In this document: positions 27,568 through 35,938 of the stretch, one piece after another
Position numbering within the stretch: the first letter of the stretch is position 1
How the letters are laid out: every line of letters begins with the position of its first letter
Source of the DNA: Curtobacterium sp. MCBA15_001
GTDB taxonomy: Bacteria > Actinomycetota > Actinomycetes > Actinomycetales > Microbacteriaceae
Direction of reading: 5' to 3'
Length of the DNA: 64,000 bases
Assembly (NCBI RefSeq): GCF_001864835.1
Contig: NZ_MJGI01000007.1
Span: 19,640 to 83,639 of the forward strand
Position numbers and translations under genes: made by a program
Notes under the pieces: model-generated
What the model was told of the DNA's origin: nothing
Database searches by the model: none
The model's input: the letters and a program-made list of their open reading frames with translations, nothing else

Positions 27568-28704
27568 TCAGTCGTCGAAGTGGGCTGCCGCTGCGCGGGC
27601 CCGGTAGACGACGTCGTCGACGTCGTCCCCGACGACCGTGACGTGGCCGATCTTCCGCCCCGGTCGCGGTGCCTTGCCGTAGAAGTGGAACTTCGCCTCG
27701 GGGAACGCCGCGAGCGCGTCGGGGTACCGCCCCGCGAGGTCGCCGTCGGCCGGTCCCCCGAGCACGTTCACCATGACCGCGTGCGGGGCGTGCGCACCCG
27801 TGGCCCCGAGGGGCAGGTCGAGAACTGCGCGGAGGTGCTGCTCGAACTGGCTCGTCGTGGCGCCGTCGATCGACCAGTGCCCGGTGTTGTGCGGACGCAT
27901 CGCGAGCTCGTTGACCAGGATCCGCTCGTCACCGGTCTGGAACAGCTCGACGGCGAGCACCCCGGTCACCCCCAGTTCCTCGGCGATGCGCACGGCGAGC
28001 GACTCGGCCGTGTCCGCGAGACGACCGGCGCTGTCCGGGGCCGGGGCGATCACCTCGGCGCAGACGCCGTCGCGTTGCACGGTCTCGACCAGCGGCCAGG
28101 CGGCCACCTCGCCCGAGGGACGTCGTGCCACGGACTGGGCGAGTTCGCGCGTGAACGGCACGAGCTCCTCGACGAGCAGGGCCTGGTCGCCGCCGGCCTC
28201 GGCCACCGCGGTGAACCAGTCCTCGACCTCGGACGGGTCGGTCACGACGCGGACGCCCTTGCCGTCGTAGCCACCCCGTGCGGTCTTGACGACGGCGCGA
28301 CCACCGTGCTCGGCGATGAACGCGGCGAGCGCGTCGGCGTCCTGCACGGCGGCCCAGTCCGGCACCGGCACCCCGAGGTCGGACAGCCGCTGGCGCATCA
28401 CGATCTTGTCCTGCGCGACCGCGAGCGCGTCGGGTCCCGGGTGGACGTCGACGCCGGCGTCGACGAGCGCACGGAGGACGTCCTGGGGCACGTGCTCGTG
28501 GTCGAAGGTCACGACGTCCACGTCGCGCGCGAAGGACAGCACCGTGTCGGTGTCGTGGTAGTCGCCCTCGGCCGTCGCCGCGATCCCCGCGGACATGTCC
28601 GGTCCTTCGGCCAGGACCCGGATGTCGACCCCGAGCTCCACCGCCGCCGGCACCATCATCCGAGCGAGCTGTCCGCCACCGATCACGCCGACGCGCAGGG
28701 TCAT
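27568..28704 (-). CDS. purK: 5-(carboxyamino)imidazole ribonucleotide synthase PurK (378 aa)
   Basis: ATP-dependent carboxylation of AIR to N5-CAIR, feeding PurE. VGVIGGGQLARMM opens the PreATP-grasp region, VVKTARGGYDGKGV is the ATP-grasp loop, and ELAMRPHNTGHWSIDGATTSQFEQHLRAVLDLPLG is the catalytic/substrate block. The ATG at 28704 (start MTLRVGVIGG) has GAAGGAAC upstream and fits homologue starts; a longer start at 28749 is unlikely. It is divergent from the GtrA-like gene. Confidence 0.96.
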   Translation of the reverse strand: MTLRVGVIGGGQLARMMVPAAVELGVDIRVLAEGPDMSAGIAATAEGDYHDTDTVLSFARDVDVVTFDHEHVPQDVLRALVDAGVDVHPGPDALAVAQDKIVMRQRLSDLGVPVPDWAAVQDADALAAFIAEHGGRAVVKTARGGYDGKGVRVVTDPSEVEDWFTAVAEAGGDQALLVEELVPFTRELAQSVARRPSGEVAAWPLVETVQRDGVCAEVIAPAPDSAGRLADTAESLAVRIAEELGVTGVLAVELFQTGDERILVNELAMRPHNTGHWSIDGATTSQFEQHLRAVLDLPLGATGAHAPHAVMVNVLGGPADGDLAGRYPDALAAFPEAKFHFYGKAPRPGRKIGHVTVVGDDVDDVVYRARAAAAHFDD

Positions 28705-28754
28705 GCTGAACGTTCCTTCCGTGCCTTCCCACGTCCCGGGAGGCGGCACTCGTC

Positions 28755-28760
28755 TACAAT
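28755..28760 (+). promoter_or_regulatory. -10 box (TACAAT) for the GtrA-like gene
   Basis: A near-consensus -10 hexamer in the divergent purK/GtrA gap; it implies a ~65-nt leader containing two palindromes. Confidence 0.5.
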
Positions 28761-28767
28761 CTCGGAG

Positions 28768-28802
28768 GCTGCCACGGCAGCACCACCGCCCGGCCGGGCG
28801 GT
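28768..28802 (+). promoter_or_regulatory. Two palindromes in the 5' leader of the GtrA-like gene
   Basis: GCTGCC-ac-GGCAGC (28768-28781) is followed 3 nt later by the perfect 18-nt palindrome ACCGCCCGGCCGGGCGGT (28785-28802). Both lie between the TACAAT box and the ribosome site AGGAGG. They could be a binding site or a leader structure; function unknown. Confidence 0.45.
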
Positions 28803-28833
28803 CGGGTCAACTCTACGGACACCAGGAGGCACC

Positions 28834-29328
28834 GTGCGGCGACTCATCGCGCAGCTGGCCCGGTTCGGCGTCGTCGGAGCCGTCGGGTTCGTCGTGGACA
28901 CCGTGCTGTTCAACGTGCTGCGCGCGACCGTGTTCGGCCCGGAGGACCACCAGGCGGGCCCGGTCATCGCGAAGGTGATCTCGACCACGGTCGCCATCTT
29001 CGTCAACTGGATGGGGAACCGCTACTGGACGTTCCGCGACCAGCGCCGTGACGTCGCCACCCGCGAGGGCCTGGAGTTCATCGTCGTGTCCCTCGGCGGC
29101 ATGGCGATCTCGCTCGGCTGCCTGGGGGTCTCCCACTACCTGCTCGGCTTCACCTCGGCCCTCGCCGACAACGTGTCGGGGAACGTCATCGGCCTCGTGC
29201 TGGGGACGGCCTTCCGCTTCTGGCTCTACCGCGTCTGGGTGTACCACCCCGACCGGGTCACGGGTGACGCGTCCGGTCAGCACCAGGGCGACGGCGTGTC
29301 CTCGACCCCGGAGCACTCGTCCGTCTGA
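28834..29328 (+). CDS. GtrA-like membrane protein (164 aa)
   Basis: Four membrane helices: FGVVGAVGFVVDTVLFNVLR, VISTTVAIFVNWMGNRYWTF, FIVVSLGGMAISLGCLGVSHYLL and VIGLVLGTAFRFWLYRVWVYH. The FxxVGxxG opening, the NRYWTFR turn and the C-terminal FRFWLYRxWVY are GtrA/DPMS-associated signatures. Members are thought to move polyprenyl-phosphate sugars across the membrane. The GTG start at 28834 has AGGAGG 4 nt upstream. It may serve the lipid-linked sugar steps of this locus. Confidence 0.88.
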   Translation: MRRLIAQLARFGVVGAVGFVVDTVLFNVLRATVFGPEDHQAGPVIAKVISTTVAIFVNWMGNRYWTFRDQRRDVATREGLEFIVVSLGGMAISLGCLGVSHYLLGFTSALADNVSGNVIGLVLGTAFRFWLYRVWVYHPDRVTGDASGQHQGDGVSSTPEHSSV

Positions 29329-29346
29329 CCGACGCACGGCACCCGG

Positions 29347-29352
29347 TAGGCT
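29347..29352 (+). promoter_or_regulatory. -10 box (TAGGCT) for the GT4 gene at 29420
   Basis: TAGGCT in the 91-bp gap after the GtrA-like gene, giving a ~60-nt leader with GGAGG just before the ATG. Confidence 0.5.
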
Positions 29353-29419
29353 CGCGGCGACCCCGACCCGTGCCGTGCGACTGCCCGTCGGCAGGTGCAC
29401 AACCCACCGACGGAGGCCC

Positions 29420-30595
29420 ATGACCCACCGTGCCCGGCCACGACTGCTCGTGCTCGCATCCACCTTCCCCGCGCACGCGGACGACGGCGTCCCCGCGTTC
29501 GTCCTCGACCTCGCACGGCAGGAGGCGCTCGACTTCGAGACGGTCGTGCTCACTCCCCGGGTCCCCGACGCTCGCCAGACCGAGGTCGTCGACGGCATCA
29601 GGGTCGTCCGTTTCCCCTACTTCCCCCGAGCGTTCGAGGACCTGGCGCACGGTGCGATCCTCGACAACCTCCGGGAGCGACGGACCCGGTTCCTGCAGGT
29701 GCCCGCACTGCTCGTCGCCCAGTACCTCGCAGTGCGACGTGCTGTCCGGACGTTCCGCCCTGACGTCGTCCACGCGCACTGGTTGGTCCCCCAGGGTCTC
29801 GTCGCCGCGCTCGCGGCACGACGTGTCCCGCTCGTCGTCACCACCCACGGTGGGGACGTGTACGCACTCCGCGCCGCCCCCCTCGTCCGGCTCAAACGCT
29901 GGGTCCTGGGCCGCGCTGCCCACGTCACCACGGTGAACGGAGAGATGCGGGAGCAGCTCACCGACTGGGGCGTCCCGGAGGCGCGGTCGAGCGTCGTGCC
30001 GATGGGTGTCGACCTGGCACCAGCTGCACTGGCTCGCGCGCGCGTCGACCGTCGGCCGGGTCGGGTGGTGGCCGTCGGTCGCCTGGTCGAGAAGAAGGGG
30101 TTCGGCCTCCTGGTCGAAGCGCTGCGGACCATCGGTGACGTCCCCTGGGAACTCGTCATGATCGGTGACGGCCCCTGGCGGGCACGGCTGCAGCGCCAGG
30201 CCGACGGCCTCCCCGTGACGTTCCTCGGCCAGCGGGGGAAGACCGAGGTGCTCGCCGCCCTCGCGTCGGCCACCGTCGTCGTGGTGCCCTCCGTGCCCGC
30301 GGAGAACGGCGACCAGGAGGGCCTCCCGGTCACCCTGCTCGAGGCGGCGGCGGTCGGTGCCGGGATCGTGGCGAGCGACCTGCCCGGGATCCGGGACGTC
30401 GTCGTCGATGGCGTGTCCGGCCTGTTGGTGCCCCCGGGCGACATCGCGGCGCTGACCGCGGCGGTGCGCCGGGTGCTCACCGACAGCGCAGCACGCGATC
30501 GCTTCGGTGCCGCGGCGACGACCGCTGCTGCGGCGTTCTCCGGGACGGTGATCGGCGAACGCTACCGCGCCGTGCTCCACGACGCGGTCGGCTGA
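29420..30595 (+). CDS. GT4 family glycosyltransferase (391 aa)
   Basis: Acceptor half: LLVLASTFPAHADDGVPAFVLDLAR, VHAHWLVPQGLVAA, VVTTHGGDVYALR. Donor half: VVAVGRLVEKKGFGLLVEALRTI, MIGDGPWRARLQ, VPSVPAENGDQEGLPVTLLEAAAVGAGIVASDLPGIRDVV. The EGLPVTLLEA block holds the E-x7-E donor motif. Sugar specificity not determinable. Convergent with ugd. Confidence 0.9.
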   Translation: MTHRARPRLLVLASTFPAHADDGVPAFVLDLARQEALDFETVVLTPRVPDARQTEVVDGIRVVRFPYFPRAFEDLAHGAILDNLRERRTRFLQVPALLVAQYLAVRRAVRTFRPDVVHAHWLVPQGLVAALAARRVPLVVTTHGGDVYALRAAPLVRLKRWVLGRAAHVTTVNGEMREQLTDWGVPEARSSVVPMGVDLAPAALARARVDRRPGRVVAVGRLVEKKGFGLLVEALRTIGDVPWELVMIGDGPWRARLQRQADGLPVTFLGQRGKTEVLAALASATVVVVPSVPAENGDQEGLPVTLLEAAAVGAGIVASDLPGIRDVVVDGVSGLLVPPGDIAALTAAVRRVLTDSAARDRFGAAATTAAAAFSGTVIGERYRAVLHDAVG

Positions 30596-30615
30596 GCACG
30601 ACGCCCCATCGTCCG

Positions 30616-30631
30616 GTCCGAGGCCTCGGAC
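30616..30631. terminator. 16-nt palindrome between convergent genes, possible terminator
   Basis: GTCCGAGGCCTCGGAC is a perfect palindrome in the 74-bp gap between the GT4 gene (ends 30595) and ugd (ends 30670). With no internal loop it may instead be a protein site. Confidence 0.4.
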
Positions 30632-30669
30632 GGAAGGACCGCTCGGGCGCCAGGGCGGCAGCGGGTCGG

Positions 30670-31977
30670 CTAGCGCCCCATCCCGCGCACGGTGAACCCG
30701 GCGGCCGTCCAGGCGTCGCGGTCCAGGACGTTCCGGCCGTCGATGACGACCCGATCCCGCACGAGCGACGCCACCGCGGTCGGGTCGAGCTGGCGGAACT
30801 CGGTCCACTCCGTCAGGACCAGCACCAGGTCGGCGTCCTGCACCGCGGCGTCGACCGAGCCGACGTAGTCCAGTTCCGGACGGACCCGGGCCGCGGTCCC
30901 GTTCGCCTGCGGGTCGTACGCGCTCACGGTCGCACCGAGTTCGCGCAGGCGGTCCGCGATGTCCAGGGCGGGCGAGTCGCGGACGTCGTCGGAGTTCGGC
31001 TTGAAGGCCAGCCCGAGCACCCCGACCCGCTTGCCGGCGAGGACGTCACCGAGCAGCTCCTGCGCGAGGGTGACGACGTGGGCCCGGCGCCGCAGGTTGA
31101 TCGCGTCGACGTCGGCCAGGAAGTCGAGGGACTCCCCCACGCCGAGCTCGGTTGCCCGGGCTCGGAACGCGCGGATGTCCTTCGGCAGGCACCCGCCGCC
31201 GAAGCCGAGTCCCGCGTTCAGGAACTTCCGCCCGATCCGCTCGTCGTGGCCGATCGCGTCCGCGAGCGCGGTGACGTCGGCGCCGACGACCTCTGCGATC
31301 TCGGCCATGGCGTTGATGAACGAGATCTTCGTCGCCAGGAACGCGTTCGCGCTGACCTTGACGAGCTCGGCGGTGGCCAGGTCGACCACCAGGCGCGGGG
31401 TGCCGTCGGCGAGGGTGGCGGCGTAGACCTCGTCGAGCGCGGCGACGGCTGCCTGCCCCGCGGGGCCGGACGGCACGCCGTAGACCAGGCGGTCGGGCGA
31501 GATCGTGTCCCGCACCGCGAAGCCCTCGCGCAGGAACTCCGGGTTCCACACGAGCGTCGCCCCCGGGACCACGGCGGTGACCTCGGCGGCGAGCCGTGCA
31601 GCGGTGCCGACGGGCACGGTGGACTTGCCGACGACGAAGTCCCCGTCGGACAGGTGCGGGACCAGGCCGGCGACCGCCGCGTCGACGTACGTCACGTCGG
31701 CGGCACCGGTCGGCCCCTGCGGCGTCCCGACGGCCAGGAAGTGCACGCGGGCGCCGGCGACCTCGGCGGTGTCGGTGGTGAAGCGGAGCCGACCGGAGGC
31801 CAGCGCCTCGGTCAGGATCTCCGGCAGCCCGGGTTCGAAGAAGGGGGCGTCACCCGCGGCGAGCCGTTCGATCCGGACCGGGTCGACGTCGACGGCGACC
31901 ACGTCGTGCCCGAGCTTGGCCATGGAGGCGGCGTGCACGGCACCGAGGTACCCGCAGCCGATGACGGAGATCTTCAC
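30670..31977 (-). CDS. ugd: UDP-glucose 6-dehydrogenase (435 aa)
   Basis: Oxidises UDP-glucose to UDP-glucuronate with two NAD+. VIGCGYLGAVHA is the NAD loop; K207 and N211 in ELVKVSANAFLATKISFIN, and the catalytic Cys C263 in GFGGGCLPKDI, are intact. LGLAFKPNSDDVRDSPAL is the UDP-binding block of the C-terminal domain. It supplies an acidic sugar for the surface polymer. The GTG at 31977 lies 6 nt after TACCGT, implying a leaderless mRNA. Confidence 0.95.
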   Translation of the reverse strand: MKISVIGCGYLGAVHAASMAKLGHDVVAVDVDPVRIERLAAGDAPFFEPGLPEILTEALASGRLRFTTDTAEVAGARVHFLAVGTPQGPTGAADVTYVDAAVAGLVPHLSDGDFVVGKSTVPVGTAARLAAEVTAVVPGATLVWNPEFLREGFAVRDTISPDRLVYGVPSGPAGQAAVAALDEVYAATLADGTPRLVVDLATAELVKVSANAFLATKISFINAMAEIAEVVGADVTALADAIGHDERIGRKFLNAGLGFGGGCLPKDIRAFRARATELGVGESLDFLADVDAINLRRRAHVVTLAQELLGDVLAGKRVGVLGLAFKPNSDDVRDSPALDIADRLRELGATVSAYDPQANGTAARVRPELDYVGSVDAAVQDADLVLVLTEWTEFRQLDPTAVASLVRDRVVIDGRNVLDRDAWTAAGFTVRGMGR

Positions 31978-31981
31978 CCCT

Positions 31982-32020
31982 CGACGGTAGCGGGTCGAAC
32001 GCGCCCGGACGCTACCGTCG
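31982..32020. repeat. Inverted repeat spanning the ugd promoter and the end of the PH-domain gene
   Basis: Arms CGACGGTAGCG (31982-31992) and CGCTACCGTCG (32010-32020) are perfect 11-bp complements, 17 nt apart. One arm contains the TACCGT -10 box of ugd (31984-31989), the other covers the stop codon of the PH-domain gene. It could terminate that gene's mRNA and also bind a regulator of ugd. Confidence 0.5.
31984..31989 (-). promoter_or_regulatory. -10 box (TACCGT) of leaderless ugd promoter
   Basis: TACCGT ends 6 nt before the ugd GTG at 31977. Confidence 0.5.
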
Positions 32021-32560
32021 CGTCTCGCCCCACGGCGGCCGGTCCGCTCCCCCGACGATCTCGTCCCAGTCGGGCTCCCGGTGACGCCGGCGCGCCTCGT
32101 ACGTCTCGACCAGGTCGTGCAGGACCGCGACGACCAGGTCGGCGTGCGGCACGTCGGCGAGCACCACGGCGGGGTCGTCCCCGGGGAACACGAGGACGTC
32201 GCCGGAGCGGAACAGCCCTTGCAGTCCCCGACGACGCACGGTCACGTCGTACCCCCGTGCGTGCAGCAGTTCCTGGCGGGTCCGGGTCCCGAGGCCGCGC
32301 ACCACGACCAGGCGCCGGGTGGTGAGCACGTAGCGCTGCGTCAACCACCGCACCAGCGGCACGATCCCGCCGAACAGCACGAGCACGACGACGAGCACGG
32401 CGATCACCACGTTGACCCACGCGAACTGCGCCTGGAACACCCCGAAGCCGAACCCGCCGGCCACGGCGACGAGCACGACGAACACCGCCGGTCGCACCAG
32501 GCTCCGAGCATGCGGCCGGAGTCGGGCGACCACGCGTTCCGGCGGCGGCTCGGCGGTCAT
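32012..32560 (-). CDS. PH-domain (bPH2-like) membrane protein (182 aa)
   Basis: Two membrane helices (PAVFVVLVAVAGGFGFGVF and VVIAVLVVVLVLFGGIVPLV) are followed by a domain with RYVLTTRRLVVVRGLGTRTRQELLHARGYDVTVRRRGLQGLFRSGDVLVFPGDDP, the typical bacterial PH (YdbS/YdbT) pattern. Function is unknown; such proteins are membrane-anchored. I chose the ATG at 32560, 4 nt after the birA stop; an ATG at 32572 overlapping birA would add four residues. Gene order birA then PH is common in actinobacteria. Confidence 0.8.
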   Translation of the reverse strand: MTAEPPPERVVARLRPHARSLVRPAVFVVLVAVAGGFGFGVFQAQFAWVNVVIAVLVVVLVLFGGIVPLVRWLTQRYVLTTRRLVVVRGLGTRTRQELLHARGYDVTVRRRGLQGLFRSGDVLVFPGDDPAVVLADVPHADLVVAVLHDLVETYEARRRHREPDWDEIVGGADRPPWGETRR

Positions 32561-32564
32561 GGCG

Positions 32565-33449
32565 TCAGGCATACCGCAGGTGGGTGACGTCCCCCACGGC
32601 GACGCCCCTGGTGGCGCCGTCCCGATCCCGGATCGTGATACGACCGGTGTCGTCGATGCCGACGGCGTCGGCCTCGACGGCGCTGCCGTCGGGCAGCTCC
32701 AACCGCACGCGCGCGCCGATCGTGCCGCACCGGGCGCGGACGTCGGACCGGACCGCCTCGGCGTCCGCACCGCCAGCGGCCAGGGCGACCACGGCCTCCC
32801 GGACGCCCGTGACGAAGGCCGACAGGACCGCGTCGGCCAGGTCGGGCGCGGATCCGGCGGCGCCGGCGACTGCCAGCGACGTCGACGTCGGGGTGGGCAG
32901 GCGGTCTGCGGGGATCGTCAGGTTCACGCCCACGCCGACGACGACGGAGCCGTCGGCGGCGACCTGGCAGAGGATGCCGCACACCTTCCTGCCGTCCACC
33001 AGGACGTCGTTGGGCCACTTCACCAGCACCCGTTCCGGCTGGTCCGGTCGTCCCGGTCCGTCCGGTCGTCCCGGTCCGTCCGGTCGGGAGGCTCGGCTCG
33101 GGTCCGCCTCGTCCGTCGCGTCACCCTGCGCCGGCTGAAGGGCCGCGCGCACCGCGTCGCACATCGCCGCTCCGGCGACCAGGGGCAGCCACCCGCGGTC
33201 CCGGTCGTCGAGCGCTGCCCGGACCAGCAGGCTCGCCGCCAGGGTCTTGCCGGCCGGCGCGGTCCACGTCCGGTCGAGCCGTCCGCGGCCGGCGGTCTGG
33301 TCGAGCGTCACCACCACGCTGCCGTCGGCCAGGTCCGGGGCGGCGGCGAGCAGGTCGGCGTTCGTGGACCCCGTGCGCGGTCGGACGTCCAGGACGGCTC
33401 CGGCGGACACGACGGCGGCACGGGAACGCGGCAGGGCGGGTGTGGACAT
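32565..33449 (-). CDS. birA: Biotin-[acetyl-CoA carboxylase] ligase BirA, no DNA-binding domain (294 aa)
   Basis: Activates biotin and transfers it to the carboxylase alpha chain. GSTNADLL, the biotinyl-AMP loop TAGRGRLDRTW, KWPNDVLVDGRKVCGIL and VGVGVNLTIP are the ligase motifs. There is no N-terminal helix-turn-helix, so it is a class I enzyme that cannot act as a repressor. Residues ~108-136 are an unusual insert rich in Arg/Pro/Asp/Gly with the tandem unit RPDGPG (18-bp DNA repeat, 33042-33084). The ATG at 33449 lies 7 nt after a TACATT box. Confidence 0.93.
   Translation of the reverse strand: MSTPALPRSRAAVVSAGAVLDVRPRTGSTNADLLAAAPDLADGSVVVTLDQTAGRGRLDRTWTAPAGKTLAASLLVRAALDDRDRGWLPLVAGAAMCDAVRAALQPAQGDATDEADPSRASRPDGPGRPDGPGRPDQPERVLVKWPNDVLVDGRKVCGILCQVAADGSVVVGVGVNLTIPADRLPTPTSTSLAVAGAAGSAPDLADAVLSAFVTGVREAVVALAAGGADAEAVRSDVRARCGTIGARVRLELPDGSAVEADAVGIDDTGRITIRDRDGATRGVAVGDVTHLRYA
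33042..33096. repeat. 18-bp tandem repeat plus half hairpin element inside birA
   Basis: Two and a half copies of an 18-bp unit encode RPDGPG, RPDGPG, RPDQP on the minus strand. At its edge lies CGGGAGGCTCGG (33085-33096), a 12-mer whose exact complement is the right arm of the hairpin element inside maf (41055-41066). Confidence 0.6.
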
Positions 33450-33456
33450 GCACGCA

Positions 33457-33462
33457 AATGTA
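33457..33462 (-). promoter_or_regulatory. -10 box (TACATT) of leaderless birA promoter
   Basis: TACATT ends 7 nt before the birA ATG at 33449. Confidence 0.55.
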
Positions 33463-33511
33463 CGGGCAGGAACCGTGGGGGTCCTCCAACCGTCGGCTGT
33501 GCGTCCCCCGG

Positions 33512-33517
33512 TAGGGT
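33512..33517 (+). promoter_or_regulatory. -10 box (TAGGGT) of leaderless carboxyltransferase promoter
   Basis: TAGGGT ends 6 nt before the GTG at 33524; no ribosome site fits between. Confidence 0.6.
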
Positions 33518-33523
33518 GAGCGG

Positions 33524-35119
33524 GTGACTCAAGGCGACACCCCCGATCTCTCCACGACGGCCGGCCGGCTCGCCGACCTCCGCGTGCGGTACCACGAAGC
33601 CGTGACCGCCGCTGGCGAAGCCGCCATCGCGAAGCAGCACGCCAAGGGCAAGACCACGGCGCGCGAGCGCATCGAACAGCTCCTCGACGAGAACTCCTTC
33701 GTCGAGCTCGACGAGTTCGTCCGGCACCGCACCACCGCCTTCGGCATGGACGCCAAGCGCCCCTACGGCGACGCGGTCGTCACCGGCTTCGGCACGATCC
33801 ACGGCCGCCAGGTCGCGGTCTACGCGCAGGACTTCACCGTCTTCGGCGGGTCGCTCGGCGAGGTCGCCGGCGAGAAGATCATCAAGGTCATGCAGCACGC
33901 GCTGAAGACCGGCGTGCCGATCATCGGCATCCTCGACTCCGGCGGGGCACGCATCCAGGAGGGCGTCGTCGCCCTCGGCAAGTACGGCGAGATCTTCCGC
34001 CTCAACACCCAGGCGTCCGGGGTCATCCCGCAGATCTCCATCGTCATGGGCCCGGCAGCCGGCGGCGCCGTGTACTCCCCGGCACTCACCGACTTCGTGA
34101 TCATGGTCGACAAGACCAGCCACATGTTCGTCACCGGCCCCGACGTCATCAAGACCGTCACCGGCGAGGACGTCGGCTTCGAGGAACTCGGCGGCGCGCA
34201 GACGCACAACGCGGTCTCCGGGGTCGCGCACTACCTGGCCGAGGACGAGTCCGACGCGCTCGACTACGCGCGCTCGCTCATCGGCTTCCTGCCGGACAAC
34301 AACCTCTCCGACGCCCCGGCGTACGACGTCGGCCCGGAGCTCGAGACCACCGACGCCGACCGCGAGCTCGACCTCGTCATCCCGGACTCGACGAACCAGC
34401 CGTACGACGTCACGCAGATCATCGAGCACGTCGTCGACGACGGCGACTTCTTGGAGGTGCAGCCGCTCTTCGCGCCGAACATCCTCATCGGGTTCGGCCG
34501 GGTCGAGGGCCGCACGGTCGGCATCATCGCGAACCAGCCGCAGGCGATGGCCGGCACGCTCAACATCGACGCCGGCGAGAAGGCCGCCCGCTTCGTGCGG
34601 TTCTGCGACGCGTTCGGCATCCCGATCTTGACCCTCGTCGACGTGCCCGGCTACCTGCCCGGCACCGACCAGGAGTGGACCGGGGTCATCCGCCGCGGCG
34701 CGAAGCTGCTGTACGCCTACGCCGAGGCCACCGTCCCCCTCGTCACCGTCATCACGCGCAAGGCCTACGGCGGCGCGTACATCGTGATGGGCTCGAAGCA
34801 GCTCGGCGCGGACATCAACCTCGCGTGGCCGACCGCCGAGATCGCGGTGATGGGCGGCCAGGGCGCGGTCAACATCCTGTACCGGTCCGAGATCAAGCGC
34901 GCCGAGGACGCCGGCGAGGACGTCGCCGCCGTGCGCTCCCGCCTGGCGAACGAGTACACGTACAACGTGGCCTCGCCGTACCTGGCAGCCGAACGCGGGG
35001 AGCTCGACGGCATCATCCAGCCGCACGCCACCCGCGTGTCCGTCATCAAGGCCCTCCGTGCACTCCGGGGCAAGCGCGCGTCGCTGCCGCCGAAGAAGCA
35101 CGGCAACATCCCGCTGTGA
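33524..35119 (+). CDS. Acyl-CoA carboxylase carboxyltransferase beta chain (AccD5/PccB type, 531 aa)
   Basis: Transfers CO2 from carboxybiotin to acetyl- or propionyl-CoA. Both crotonase-fold halves are present: [20 protein letters not shown] and [14 protein letters not shown] in the N half; [31 protein letters not shown] and [53 protein letters not shown] in the C half, with the oxyanion-hole Gly pairs. Length is normal. It is followed 10 bp later by accE, and the biotinylated alpha chain is at 41484. The GTG start is leaderless-type. Confidence 0.96.
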   Translation: MTQGDTPDLSTTAGRLADLRVRYHEAVTAAGEAAIAKQHAKGKTTARERIEQLLDENSFVELDEFVRHRTTAFGMDAKRPYGDAVVTGFGTIHGRQVAVYAQDFTVFGGSLGEVAGEKIIKVMQHALKTGVPIIGILDSGGARIQEGVVALGKYGEIFRLNTQASGVIPQISIVMGPAAGGAVYSPALTDFVIMVDKTSHMFVTGPDVIKTVTGEDVGFEELGGAQTHNAVSGVAHYLAEDESDALDYARSLIGFLPDNNLSDAPAYDVGPELETTDADRELDLVIPDSTNQPYDVTQIIEHVVDDGDFLEVQPLFAPNILIGFGRVEGRTVGIIANQPQAMAGTLNIDAGEKAARFVRFCDAFGIPILTLVDVPGYLPGTDQEWTGVIRRGAKLLYAYAEATVPLVTVITRKAYGGAYIVMGSKQLGADINLAWPTAEIAVMGGQGAVNILYRSEIKRAEDAGEDVAAVRSRLANEYTYNVASPYLAAERGELDGIIQPHATRVSVIKALRALRGKRASLPPKKHGNIPL

Positions 35120-35129
35120 CGGTGCGCTG

Positions 35130-35384
35130 ATGGCCAAGCACGCAGCCGCCGTCCCCGCGGACGAGCCCGCATCGGTCGCGGACGTCCGTGTGGTGTCCGG
35201 TGAGCCCACGCCCGAGGAGCTCGCCGCGGTCGTCGCTGTCCTGCAGCGGCAGGCCGACGAGGCCGCCGCCGCGGGTCGTGCGCGGATCGAGGTCTCGCCG
35301 CGGGCGTCGTGGGACGCCTCGGCGCGCGGACTCCGGGGGACGCTGCCGTCCGGCCGGGGCGCCTGGTCGCGGTCGTTGCGGTAG
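35130..35384 (+). CDS. accE: Acyl-CoA carboxylase epsilon subunit AccE (84 aa)
   Basis: A small actinobacterial subunit that stabilises the alpha/beta carboxylase complex. The diagnostic segment DVRVVSGEPTPEELAAVVAVLQRQ is intact, followed by a basic, Trp-containing tail (SWDASARGLRGTLPSGRGAWSRSL). Start ATG at 35130, 10 nt after the beta-chain stop. Its last codons and stop are the source-like copy of the 17-bp tandem repeats that follow. Confidence 0.88.
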   Translation: MAKHAAAVPADEPASVADVRVVSGEPTPEELAAVVAVLQRQADEAAAAGRARIEVSPRASWDASARGLRGTLPSGRGAWSRSLR

Positions 35385-35410
35385 CGGTCGCCGCCGGGGG
35401 CGGTCGTTGG

Positions 35411-35461
35411 GGTAGCGCGGCCGTTGCGGTAGCGCGGCCGTTGCGGTAGCGCGGCCGTTGC
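35411..35461. repeat. Three perfect copies of a 17-bp tandem repeat
   Basis: GGTAGCGCGGCCGTTGC occurs three times in a row, with a partial fourth copy to 35471. A near-copy (T for C) overlaps the last codons and stop of accE, so the array probably arose by slippage from the accE 3' end. Confidence 0.8.
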
Positions 35462-35803
35462 GGGCCGTTGCGGTGGTCCGCATGCCTGGGGACCGCCCCT
35501 TCCGGTCCGATGATGCATCGTGCGACCATGTACCCCTCGGATCCTCCCCGGTATCGGCGTTGCAGGGTGCACTTCCGGGTCCGTCTCCCCTCGATCGGGG
35601 GTCAGGATCTCCGGAACGGCGTCGAAACGGGCCGAATTGTCCCCCATAATGACGACTGACACCTGTCGTCCGTGTCGGCATAGTAGTTCGTGTTCGGTGT
35701 CCTTCAACGAAGAGCATCGCCGGACGGTGGCCGACTAGGGTACGACGCCATCGTCCAATGCGAGCCAGGGCGATATTCGGGTTGTCGCTCTGCCTCGGGT
35801 CGT

Positions 35804-35837
35804 GAACGGGCCGGTCGGATCTCCGACCGGCCCGTTC
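35804..35837. terminator. Perfect 16-bp-arm hairpin, probable terminator
   Basis: GAACGGGCCGGTCGGA (35804-35819) and its exact complement (35822-35837) are separated by 2 nt. It lies between accE and the convergent sensor operon. Confidence 0.6.
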
Positions 35838-35938
35838 CCCGTTTCCGGCCGTCCCCCGTTCCCGGCCGTCCCCCGTTCCCGGGCTGGCACGGTCGCGTGC
35901 GCCGGGCGTCGGGCGCCGGGCCGCCGCTCGCCGGGCCG

